A stretch of 60,000 nucleotides of DNA from Nymphaea colorata (taxonomy: Eukaryota > Streptophyta > Magnoliopsida > Nymphaeales > Nymphaeaceae): positions 6,025,503 to 6,085,502 of the forward strand of contig NC_045143.1 of NCBI RefSeq assembly GCF_008831285.2, read 5' to 3'. The position numbers and the translations under genes were made by a program. Under the pieces are notes generated by a model. That model did not search any database and was not told the origin of the DNA. It saw only the letters and a program-made list of their open reading frames with translations. This document shows, one piece after another, positions 1-11,611 of the stretch (the stretch's first letter is position 1; the number at the start of each line of letters is the position of its first letter).

Positions 1-1882
<1,882 letters not shown>

Positions 1883-1946
1883 GGCTGCGGAGTTTGAAGA
1901 ACAATCGATCTAGACGACGCAAGTGAAAATGAACATAAGAGTGGGT

Positions 1947-1957
1947 TTATATATATA
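1947..1957 (-). promoter_or_regulatory. TATA box of the neprosin-like gene
   Basis: On the minus strand the stretch reads tatatatataaa, about 65 bp upstream of the ATG at 1882. The same element is kept in the duplicated upstream block near 9241-9252, which supports a real core promoter. Confidence 0.55.
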
Positions 1958-3671
1958 GGTTGTCTTTTCCATTCTCCTCTTTTGGGTTCTTCCTGAATGG
2001 CACATTTTATTGGCCATTTCCTGAAGGTGTGATTTCCCTTTCAATCTCTTCCTACTTCACTCTTAACCAGGAAACATCCATCGTAGGGGCGGCCACCATT
2101 AAGTTCAGTAAATGTACACACTGGCTAAATATGAGCGGAAAAGATTGCCATGCCCGCGGTTTGAGGGCCGTGATTTCGACATAAATGAAAAGAGATGCAG
2201 ATGATTTTGGTAGCTAAGACCGTATATAAAGTTTCTGGAGTAAATTTTGATGCTGAAGATCCGAAGAATCAACTTGGAAAAGTGAAAAGTTTCTTTTCCA
2301 CGATATATGAACCAGATTTTGTGAGGATTCAAAAGCCAGAGCACCATTCGGTTGGTTTTCTAAACACCTCCAAATCTAATGCCCTGTATGTATGAAAGTC
2401 AAGGAGATCCCTAAGATTTTGTGATCTTCTGCCCAATGTTGAACATATTCCAACAGTTCGGACTCGAATCTTGAGGGGAAGTAGTCTCTTAGTGATTTTG
2501 CATTTATGTTGTAATTGAATGACTAATTAAGAAAAGTAAAGGAAGAATGAAATCAATGAAGGTCCTTAAGTTCTTTATGAAATGAGGCATGAAAAGGAGC
2601 CATTGATAAGAAGTTCTCGTAGTTGTGAAGAAAGCTTAAGGCTGCCAAGATATCAAATCTGATCAGTGATCGATTTTTAAGTTTGTTCGAAGAATTTTAG
2701 AGTCATAACAATGTGATGTTGAGACACTGTAACGAGATTTTTGAGCGTGAGCAGTGGCTATCCCATCCAGCAAGTAGCTCTACTACTGAATGTTATTAAA
2801 GGAATGAAACATGTCCTTCTCTTTATGGACATCACATTACAAAGTTGGGAAGAACACCAACAGTGAAAGCACTCTGCTGGGATGCAACTAACAGTAAGAG
2901 ATGAAAGCTAAGAGAGCGAATTTACTAACTTTCAAGTGTAAAGAACGCTTGGGCCGGGCAGAAAACTCTCAAATACGGTTCCAAAGAAAGGAAGACATAT
3001 AATACATCAATCAAATAATATATTATATAGGTAGAGGGTTATACGGACCCAAACCATGCATAGACCTTCTCAGTAAACTGATTATTATTTAAATCATCTC
3101 TATTAACTGACGCTGAATGGCCTCCTTCTTTGGGTCACAGTAGAGCACAGAAGGACAAAGTTGATTATCATGTATGAATCTAAAAATTCAAAAAGAAGAC
3201 ACCGAATATTAAGCCTAAATTAAAAAGAAGGACTTGGAAAATAGCTAAAAAAGCTTGGACTATTCTGAAAAATATTATTTTCCTTTGCTTAGCTTTTACT
3301 GCTGTCATAAACTTCCACATTGATTTATATTGAAAAAATGTCACTAATAAAATTATAATACACTAGAAACAAGAGGCGTAGATAACTCGAGATGCGTTTT
3401 AGATCTTTGTTTACTTAAAAAATGTAAGAACTTGATAACTTTTCCTTTTAGGCAACAGTGAAGGCTATACGGAAATCTTGAGATGAAGATTTATATTATT
3501 GTTAAATCTCTCACTCACTCTCTCCCCTTCTTCTTCCTTCCTCTCTCTCACATACACACATACAGGAAAATTAAGACAGGACTACTTATGATTTGGTTTG
3601 ATTTGATCTTCCACCTTTTTAGGTTCATGACCAAGTTTGATTCAATATCTAATCATTTATTTGGCTGGGTT

Positions 3672-3842
3672 AAACTAGTTTGATTGATCGGCGCCGGTGA
3701 TATGCTACACGGCGCACCAGTCCAGTGTGTCGGTGATGATTTTTGCCGGCATACTGTTCACCAACAATATCACAAAACGTCAGTAAAACCATCAACGACT
3801 CACATTTGTCGGTCAGTAATGCTCAAGGTTTTTGTAGTACAG
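3672..3842 (-). mobile_element. Terminal fragment of a CACTA-type (En/Spm) transposon
   Basis: Read on the minus strand from 3842, the sequence begins gtactacaaaaacc, close to the CACTACAAAAA ends of plant CACTA elements. It continues with subterminal accgacaaatg and cgtcggtg-like motifs (ctgaccgaca, gacgttttg, caccgacacac, gtgtcggtgatg) down to a CG-rich stretch, caccggcgccgatc. The first base of the end is not the expected C, and no opposite terminus was found, so this is a solo end or remnant. It sits in the interval of the neprosin upstream block that has no partner in the duplicate. Confidence 0.5.
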
Positions 3843-3954
3843 GTTTGACTTGGTTTGCTTTCGATTTTCCTTCCCAACTCTATATGCCATAGCTAGGGAA
3901 TATTTTCTTGTCCGTCCCTCGCCTTTTGCTTATCCAGCCAAACTTGGGATAACT

Positions 3955-4095
3955 ATAGTTAATAAGTACCAAAATATATATTTTCAAATTTTTTGTATGG
4001 ATTAAACTAAAATTTTTAAATTTTATAATAAAATTTTGATTTGAGGTGGAGGCCTGGCCCCTGTGCTGCATTGGAAATAGCAGCACTAGGAACAA
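3955..4095. repeat. Degenerate AT-rich dispersed repeat
   Basis: AT-rich text with aaatttttaaattttataataaaattttg followed by ggcctggcccc resembles text at 32025-32165 and within 18600-20160 (runs of aaaattttaaa followed by a ggcccc- or ccc-type motif). It is probably the tail of one old transposon family that I cannot name. Confidence 0.35.
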
Positions 4096-4650
4096 ATTTT
4101 GTTCTTGTGAAATAGGGATTTCGAACCAAGGGAATACTTATGAATGATAAAAAATATAATCTATAATTGCTGATTTACTTATTTCTAGAGAGAAATTTCC
4201 CAAAATTGATTGACAAACAAGATCTGATCTTTTCTGAAGTTGATTTATGAGCAACAAAACGATTTGACTAAGTGGTGGATCATTGAAGGGTGAATTAATA
4301 TTCTTAGTTCTATATACTATCGCCAATATGTTATTTAGGGTTATACAAGCGCATGTTTTATAAGTAGTTGAAATATTACATATAAATCATATGTAACCCC
4401 TCAAGAGGAAGTCATGTACGCACGCAGTGACGCATGCTGAGAAAGTTGTTCATCGAAGGGTGTCTTCAGATAGACAGTACTAGCTAGAGAGAGATGAACA
4501 AACATTACTGGATAAGGTCAGGAATCAAGTTCTTTGATCCATTATGATGGCTACTATACAGTCTTATGCAAATGGTTTAAGAGCAAGGATTACAAATTAA
4601 GCACCAACTAATCATCAACTTACTAAACTTGTGAATTTATGTCAGTGGTC

Positions 4651-4767
4651 ATTATGGGTGAGCAAGTAGAGTACTCCATTGTATCATTCAAATGAGAGCC
4701 GAATCTTTCATCCAACCTATCGTCTCCTTAGGATACAGGTAATGTTATCGAGGTGCTGCTCCACCAC

Positions 4768-4800
<33 letters not shown>

Positions 4801-5116
4801 GAATTTCAATCATGTGATCAAATCGGACGGTTGAGACTCATCCCCATCTTTTTCTAGATCTCTCTCTCTCTCTCTCTCTCTCTTCGACGGCCTGCCCTCT
4901 TTCCGGTGCTACCTGCCAATGAGGGAGGCCATTCCCATCGCCGACAAGTTGCCACTCACCGTCTGGTGGTTCCATCCGCCCGACGATGGGTGGGATGCCC
5001 ACCCACCTCCCACCAATAGTGTTCAAATCAAAATGTGAAAAACATCTCCTCTGAATAGCGCCGGCCATAGGCAGCCCTTTCTAATTTCCCGGCCAGAGAG
5101 AGAGAGAGAGAGAGAG
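4651..5116. other. Microsatellites flanking a GC-rich patch without a recognised gene
   Basis: A (TA)n run lies at 4775-4800, (TC)n at 4859-4883 and (GA)n at 5095-5116. Between the last two is a GC-rich stretch (4884-5094), open in short frames on both strands (for example a plus-strand frame reading LPMREAIPIADKLPL). I do not recognise the product. It may be a captured gene fragment. Confidence 0.45.
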
Positions 5117-6622
5117 TCTAAAAGAGAAGCCACAGAGCAAGGAGGAATTCCCTTTCCCTCCATCCAAACAAAGGGTTACAGACGTAGATGAGAAACCTAT
5201 ATTAAATTAATCATTTTTTAATTTAACTGTATTTTAATAATAGGTAAAATTGAACTGCCCATATAACATCAAAATTTTGATGACGTAGATATCTCCCTTT
5301 TCATAAAAACAACTTCATATCAAATCAGTTTTTATAAACACATTAAGATGTTTATATTTTATTTAATATATTTTTTAGCAATAATTTAAGGGGTTTAAGG
5401 TTTAGTTTTTTTGTCCATGACCAATAGGCATGGGAGCTATCAATTTTCCTATATATATAATAAAAATTAGTATGTAAGAGACTCTTAGCTGTGATACCAA
5501 TAAAGAATAATTTTGGCCAATGATTTTTTCAATAGATTGATGGTTGAAAGAAAATCAAAGAGAAAAAAATTGTTAATTAATGTTAGATAACTAAAATACT
5601 ATTATCTTCCTTTTCTTTTCGATTTCCTTGATGTCTCTGCGCTTTGGGAGAAAATAAATAAAACATGTGTGATCCAGGAAAAGGATAAAAAATCATGGCC
5701 ACCTATTGTGACTATATTTTTATCGTCAAAATAGCTTTAAATGATAAATCAGAAAACACGGGCTTGCTAATAACTTAATATTGCCAAAGAATATAATATC
5801 GCGTTATGATATTTTTCCCTTTCTGAAAAGTTTCTTGCTATGTGCACGCAGGAATGCATTTTTCATTTTCTTTATACTTTAAAAACATTCGTAGATTATT
5901 TAAAATATTTTTTCAGAAACTATGAGATATGATTGTGATATTATCCTCCAAAATTATGCTAATTTATCAGAGATCCTTGAGATTCATGAATGGTCGCGTA
6001 CAAGTTGGTACTTAATTTTTTTCATTTTCTTTGCTATAGACTTACTTTGTGTGTGCTTTCATATCCCTTCTGTGATTTGGTTTACTAGTATATGATTAAA
6101 GGTTATGTGCACACAACCTACATTAAGATTGAAGAGACATTTTTGTAATTTTTTAGAAAGAAATTATCTTTCTTGTATTTTTATCTTTTTTTATTTTCAT
6201 TTTTTGTCTTTGCAAAATGTGTTCTTTTTCTATGTGAACTGGTGGTACTTTCATCATTAATCATATTGGCATACAAAAAATCATACTTTCATCATTAACC
6301 ATATTGGCATACAAAAAAACATATAACCAGGTCCGGTATATGATACTACAATGTTTTTCTCTCTCTCTTGTGTGTGTGTGCATATATATATATATATATA
6401 TAAACTCTCTCAAATCACACACATATATACACACACTCGCACACACACGTCACAACTGTGTTATTAGCATGAATTTCTAAATGCTACTAATGAGGATTCC
6501 ACATGTGGAACATGTGAATTCTCTATTCTTAGATGATATAAAAGCAGAAAATAAGTTTTTTAGGGTAATGGTTGTTGGTTGCTAAGAGTGCTGCCCTCAT
6601 GATATGACTTAAACTTCTCTGA
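5117..6622. other. AT-rich intergenic DNA
   Basis: No gene is seen. The stretch contains a 38-bp tandem duplication at 6246-6321 (tactttcatcattaa...) and TG, TA and AC microsatellite patches at 6360-6450. Confidence 0.6.
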
Positions 6623-7024
6623 GGGGGTGAGTGTTTGATGAGGCCGGAATTGTGGAATTCCAGAATTAACATTCTCATTTTTTTATGAAATGGAAATTAT
6701 GTTATCAAACAAAGAATTTTGATTCTGGAACTATAGACTCATTCCTGAATCAAAATTCTATAATTGTGATTCGATCCTAGGAGGTGACATTATGATTCCA
6801 GAATTTTAGACTTTTCTCATCTCTTTTGGGCACATGTCATATCAAATCTAAAATTTACTTCTTGTTTTGTCAAACACATTTTCAATTTTATAATCAAAAT
6901 TCCATACTATCAAATGCAAGGAGAAACTAGAACAGAAATTTTCATCCCAATTCCAGTTTGAGGTGGAATTTTGTTTCTAGAATTGTAATTCTAAAACTAA
7001 AATTCGATGTCATCAAACGCCCCC
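6623..7024. mobile_element. Non-autonomous MITE, about 402 bp
   Basis: The left end reads gggggtgagtgtttgatga. The right end, reverse-complemented, reads gggggcgtttgatgacatcg. The interior is built of repeated ggaattnnggaattc and ccagaatt-like pieces in both orientations, so it can fold along most of its length. The G-rich ends with gtttgatga resemble Tourist/Harbinger-like MITEs, but no clear target-site duplication is visible. It carries no coding capacity. Confidence 0.65.
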
Positions 7025-7550
7025 AAACAGGAAGGGCCTGATGTGGAAGAAGCAAATGTTTGTTTATTTAAGATGTTGCTTGGTGGCAATGTGCCCAACA
7101 CTATCATGTGGAAATATCTTCATGAACTGCAAGTTATTTTGTCATAGCATGTTACTGAGAAAATTCTAGTAGACAATGAATGAAGTTTTCATAAATTTAT
7201 CTGTTGTATGAGTTGCTGTTGTTTGATTCGCCAAACATTTGTTTCCGTGTTCTCTTTTGAATCTCTTGGTTTCATGGTTGATGAAGTAGGAGAACTACTA
7301 ATTTGCACTTAGAAAAGATTCCCCTCCTTTCCTGCCTTGTTACCTACTAAGAACATAATGTAACTGCAAGCATCGTTTATGGTTGGCTGAATCATGAAGA
7401 TCAAAGTTTAATAGCTAACATTGAAGAACATTCTTTTTCTTTTCTAATACTGGAAAAGGATCTAGGGGTTATGTAATCATACTTCCTACTCTTGTAGTGA
7501 ATAATTGCCAATACAGATGTTTGCATTGTGTGCTCCAAGTTATTTTATTA
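7025..7550. other. Intergenic DNA
   Basis: AT-rich sequence with no supported gene or element. Confidence 0.5.
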
Positions 7551-8790
7551 ATTGTTAGGAAAAGTATGACAAGTATAAAAAAAAAATAGACATGCAAAGC
7601 GTGAATCCGAAATTAAGGTTAAAAGCAGGGACCTTTCCCCAAAAGTTACAAAGGAGAAGGAAATATGTGGGAAAACAATCCAAAGAACAGAAACCATGCA
7701 TTAACATGAATGTAGTTGGAGCTGCTCTTGTTTTCTTCCTCTTTACCTTCTTTCTGGATCACATTTTATGATACTGGTGATCAAAACATGTCTTCTTTTC
7801 TCCAACTTTTATTTAAACAACTTTTAAAAAACATGAAAAAAACCGGAGGTAAACAAAGACCGAATATAGAGTCAAAAAGATCTGTAAGATAATTTCATTA
7901 TGAACGTTCTGTTACACAAAATATTTAGGAATCACAAGCCACAATCATTAACAATATTCTTCTCTCCCCATTAACAGGAAGACAGATGAGGGGATGAAGC
8001 CACTCTTCTTTTCTTCTTCTTCACTGTCTTTCCTGGTCACATTTGCTATTCATTTAAAATTGTCCTCTTTTTTGGAACTTTATTTGAACAACTTTGAAAC
8101 AAATGGTAGAATTTAGAGGTAAACGAAGATCGAATATAATGTTAAAAATAACTCAGAATAATTCTATTATTACAGTACATATTTAGTGACCACAGGCCAC
8201 AAAATCTGATGCTGTTATTCTCTCCCCATAAACCGTAGAGGAGGAAGATCTGGACAGTCATTCCTAACACAAGAAGCAAATTCATATGAATTGGTTTGTT
8301 GTGTTAGGAATGATAGACCAGGTCTTCCTCCTCTACGGTTTATGGGGAGAGAAGAACAGCATCAGCAGTTGTGGCCTATGATCACTAAATATGTTCTGTA
8401 ACTAAACGTTTATAATAGAATTATTCTGAGTTATTTTAAACATTATATTCGATCTTCGTTTGCCTCTAAATTCTACCATTTGTTTCAAAGTTGTTCAAAT
8501 AAAGTGCGAAAAAAGAAGACAATTTTAAATGAACTTTAGTAGAAAATGTGAGCAAGAAAGAGGGTGAAGAAGAAGAAAAGAAGAGTGGCTTCACCCCTTC
8601 GTCTGTGTTCCTGTTAATGCATGGCTTCTGTTCTTTGAAATATTTTCACATCTTTCCGCCAGTGAAAGTGATGTGCATCCTTCTTCTGTTTACCTTTTAG
8701 GGGAAGGTCTTTGCTTCTAACCCAAATTTTGAAAGCATGCTTTGCATGTCCAAATTTTCTAATACTAGTGATGCTTTTGCTGACAATTGT
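7551..8790. mobile_element. Fold-back element: loopless large palindrome
   Basis: The two arms meet with no spacer at ttcatatgaa (8281-8290). The inner arms are highly similar: aaaccgtagaggaggaaga near 8231 is mirrored by tcttcctcctctacggttt near 8323. The right arm pairs outward with caaagaacagaaaccatgca (7680-7699) and with gacatgcaaagc (7588-7599, mirrored at 8740-8751). The outermost matching text is aattgttaggaaaag versus aattgtcagcaaaag. The left arm holds an extra direct duplication (7620-7980 resembles 7960-8230), so it is longer than the right arm. No ORF is seen. Confidence 0.8.
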
Positions 8791-9189
8791 TGATGAAAGC
8801 TTCCTCTCCTATTTAAGTTTGAAGCCTTTTAAATGAATTGTGAAGTCAAGGTAATTCAAATTATCTACCTTATAAACTTCTAAGGCTTTTGTTTCCTTTA
8901 AATCCATTTAGAAAACTAAGAAATGTCAGCCATTAGTAGGCAATCTGCACATGCACTCCTAATACTATTCCTACAAACGGAACACACCCACAGTATAAAT
9001 AATGTTATTTTGAAAATCTGTTCTATAGATCAAAACTTGTGAGCGAAAACCAAAAAGATTAAGCCCATGATTCAAAAGTTCTTCGTACCATTTGATTAAT
9101 GCATCAGATTTTCACTGTTTCTATGAAAATTTGATTTCAATCATTGTAGAACACGATCAGAGATGGTGTTCTGGTTACTGGGTACTGCA
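8791..9189. other. Intergenic DNA left of the orphan promoter block
   Basis: No gene is recognised. If the 9190-10045 block once served a neprosin gene on the minus strand, its exon 1 should have lain here, but no signal-peptide exon is visible. Confidence 0.5.
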
Positions 9190-10045
9190 CAACACGATTG
9201 ACTGATCTACGCGATACAAGTGAATTGATCATAAGAGTGTTTGTATATATAGGTTTTCTTTTCCTTTTTCTCTTTTTGGCATTTCCTCCAATGGCTATTA
9301 TACTTTCCATTTCGCCATGGTGTGCTTTCCTTTGTGATTCCTCTACTTTGGTCTTAACCTGGAAAAAATCCATTATTATGAGTGGGCACCATTAAATGAA
9401 GTAAAATACTGGCTAATTAAGACCAGAAACTATTGTGCTTCCTGATTGAGTATGATATTTTTCTATGAATGAAAAGATGCATATGATTTTGAGGGATACT
9501 GCGATGAACTTTCTAATATTAATTTAGACTGAAAATTGTCATTGATGAACAAAATCCACTAAAGACAAGAGACTAGCTTGGGTAACTTGACATGAGTTTT
9601 AAATGTTTAATGACTTGAGAAATATTTGACCTTGGTGATTTTGCACTTGGGCAATGTGAAGGCTATAGATAAATCTTGAGATGAAGATATATATACACCA
9701 CAGATAACATGTTCTCTTGCACTTATATCAAGTGTTCAAGAGTTCAAATATTAGGATCATAGGTAATGATAGGCCCTTGAAGGAAGTCATGTACTCACGC
9801 AGGTGAACAAGTTGTTCATCAAAGGTTGTTTTGTGAAGGAGATAGACAGTACTCGAGAAAGATGCACAAACAATAATGAAGAATGTCAGGAATCAAACAT
9901 GATTATTTGTCCATATAATGACTGCCATACAATCTTATTAGCATGGTCCAGACCAAAAGGACTCGAAATCAAACACCAGCTATATAATCATCAATTTACT
10001 AAGGTTGTGACTGCTTCTGCGGCTAATTAAGTGCAGTGATTACTA
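9190..10045 (-). promoter_or_regulatory. Orphan neprosin-type promoter/upstream block (duplicate of 1905-4650)
   Basis: It is colinear with the upstream region of the neprosin-like gene at the left edge and includes the TATA-like gtatatatagg near 9243. It points leftward at DNA with no gene. On its right it abuts the 3' end of the second neprosin copy, as expected for a junction between units of a tandem array from which one gene has been lost. Confidence 0.65.
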
Positions 10046-10138
10046 AGTCCAATGCCTTCAAAAAAGATGTAATTCTCCCAGCCCTCATCAAACTTATTAA
10101 GACTGCTTTTCCTTGAGCCATGTAGTCGTTAACGTTGG

Positions 10139-11611
10139 TCATATTGTAACAATATGGATGTGACGATAAATTCTGAACCCAAAAGTTCCTTTGGCGTCGC
10201 CGTCGCCATTGATATACTTAATCTGCATGGTGTAGCTATCCTTGCCATAGTCATAGTATTTGTCTTCTGTGGGGAGGAAGCCGCTGCCCATTTGAGTCTG
10301 TGTGTGGAGTCCATTGGGATATGTGTCGTAGACTACGTCACTGAAGAATGTGGTGTTGGCCCAAAAGTTCATATACTGAAAGACATTGTTGGGATAGTAC
10401 CCCTGAATTTCACCATTGAATTTGACGAACCATTTACTCTGGCTTTGATCCTGCGAAAGAGAAGACAAGGAGAAGATTGGGAATGACTTTGTCCGGTATA
10501 AGTCCATCCTCCAATGAAAAGAAACAACCAAAGGATTTGATTTGAAGAAGGAATGTTTCGTCTTACCTTGAAGACTACGGTTTCAAAAACTGCCATTTTG
10601 TCCCATCAACAGTGAAAGGAGGCAGTAAATGAGCCAAGCACGAGCTGAGTTTTTTCGAGTGAGTTCAAGTCGAGCCAGAGTTGGCTCGGCTCGTTGTGCA
10701 GCCCTACATGTTGCGCTTGGTGAAGTAGCAGTACTTCACTGTAATTGATGAAGAGTCTGGTTTGTTTATCACCAAAGAAATAAGGGTTCACCCATGAACA
10801 TATGAGAAAGAAAACACATTTTAGTTAGTCCAGATCGCAGCTGTTTCAGGACTGAACAACATTGTTTGACTGTTGATTACAAGAAAAGATACAGTTATGT
10901 AGTTGGATCCGTAGTTTCTGGTGTGTTGGATTCAACATCAGGTCCAACAAGATCAAGTCTGTAATCATTTTGGTTGTATTACGAGAGAGATCTAGACATA
11001 GAGAGAGAGATTACCATCCATCTTGTGAAGATGCTTTCAGTATTATGAGGCAGAATGTAGAGGGCAAAAATGTTGTAGGTGGCGTCCTGATCGCTGTAGA
11101 CTTGTGGGCTCCGAACATTCATCTGTGCATATGCTCCGAACACTCCATAATCCTTTGGTAATACAGCTTTGAGTGCTTTCCACTGCAAATCACATTCACG
11201 TTTGTACATATATAACCACAATCATGAAGAAATTCAACTGTGAAAAATGATTTAGCAGTCCCCACTCTTGCGTCATGCTGCCTGATACTCTACCCTGCGT
11301 GCAGGAGGGATGCCCTTTGGATGGGATGTTGGCCTCAGCTACAATATTTTTCTCATCAACAGTAGGCAATCATTCTGGTCAATGAATTAAGTTTAAGTTT
11401 GAAATTAAACTGTAACTGAATGAATCATCTCCATTTCTTCTATACTTTACATCTTGGTACAAGTGCTAAAAAGCACAAAATAATCAAACCAATTTAAAAA
11501 CAAAAGAGGAAGAGAGAAATTAACCTGGATCTTGTGGTCTTTGAGCAATGGATGATCAAATGCTGGTTGTGCATAGATATGCACACAGTCCACAACATCA
11601 CCATCTTCACT
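10139..11611 (-). pseudogene. Neprosin-family pseudogene, second tandem copy
   Basis: Recognisable exons on the minus strand: propeptide exon 11525-11611 ([20 protein letters not shown], intact, GT-AG); a decayed RPSF exon at about 11265-11345 reading RPTSHPKGIPPARR, then a stop, then RKSGDC and another stop; an exon after the acceptor near 11185 (LKAVLPKDYGVFGAYAQMNV); a NPYFFGDKQTRLF exon near 10735-10790; an exon-6 remnant VFETVVFK ending near 10565; and final exon 10139-10450 (GYYPNNVFQYMNFW, LHTQTQMGSG). The CYN..C portion of exon 6 is disrupted by a gagccaagcacgagctgag-type repeat at about 10622-10700. No signal-peptide exon was found upstream, and the usual C-terminal YGGPG region is missing. 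The positions of both catalytic Glu residues are again not Glu (IFTRW, FSD). Confidence 0.8.
10622..10705. repeat. Insertion of GAGCTCGAGC-type dispersed repeat
   Basis: The stretch alternates gagcc, cgagct and gctcg words and resembles the right end of the window (59735-60000). It sits inside the expected exon 6 of the neprosin pseudogene and may contribute to its decay. Confidence 0.5.

Larger units (their letters stand above)
1905..4650. repeat. Upstream block of neprosin-like gene, duplicated at 9190-10045
   Basis: Three colinear stretches match the second block. 1905-2215 pairs with 9190-9500 (shared wording such as ataagagtg, tatatatagg, accattaa, tggctaa). 3310-3500 pairs with 9530-9695 (gaaggctata, aatcttgagatgaagat). 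4375-4650 pairs with 9770-10045 (gaaggaagtcatgtac versus gaggaagtcatgtac, agatagacagtact, gtcaggaatcaa). The intervals 2215-3310 and 3500-4375 have no partner and look like later insertions or losses. No other gene is seen in this block. Confidence 0.75.
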
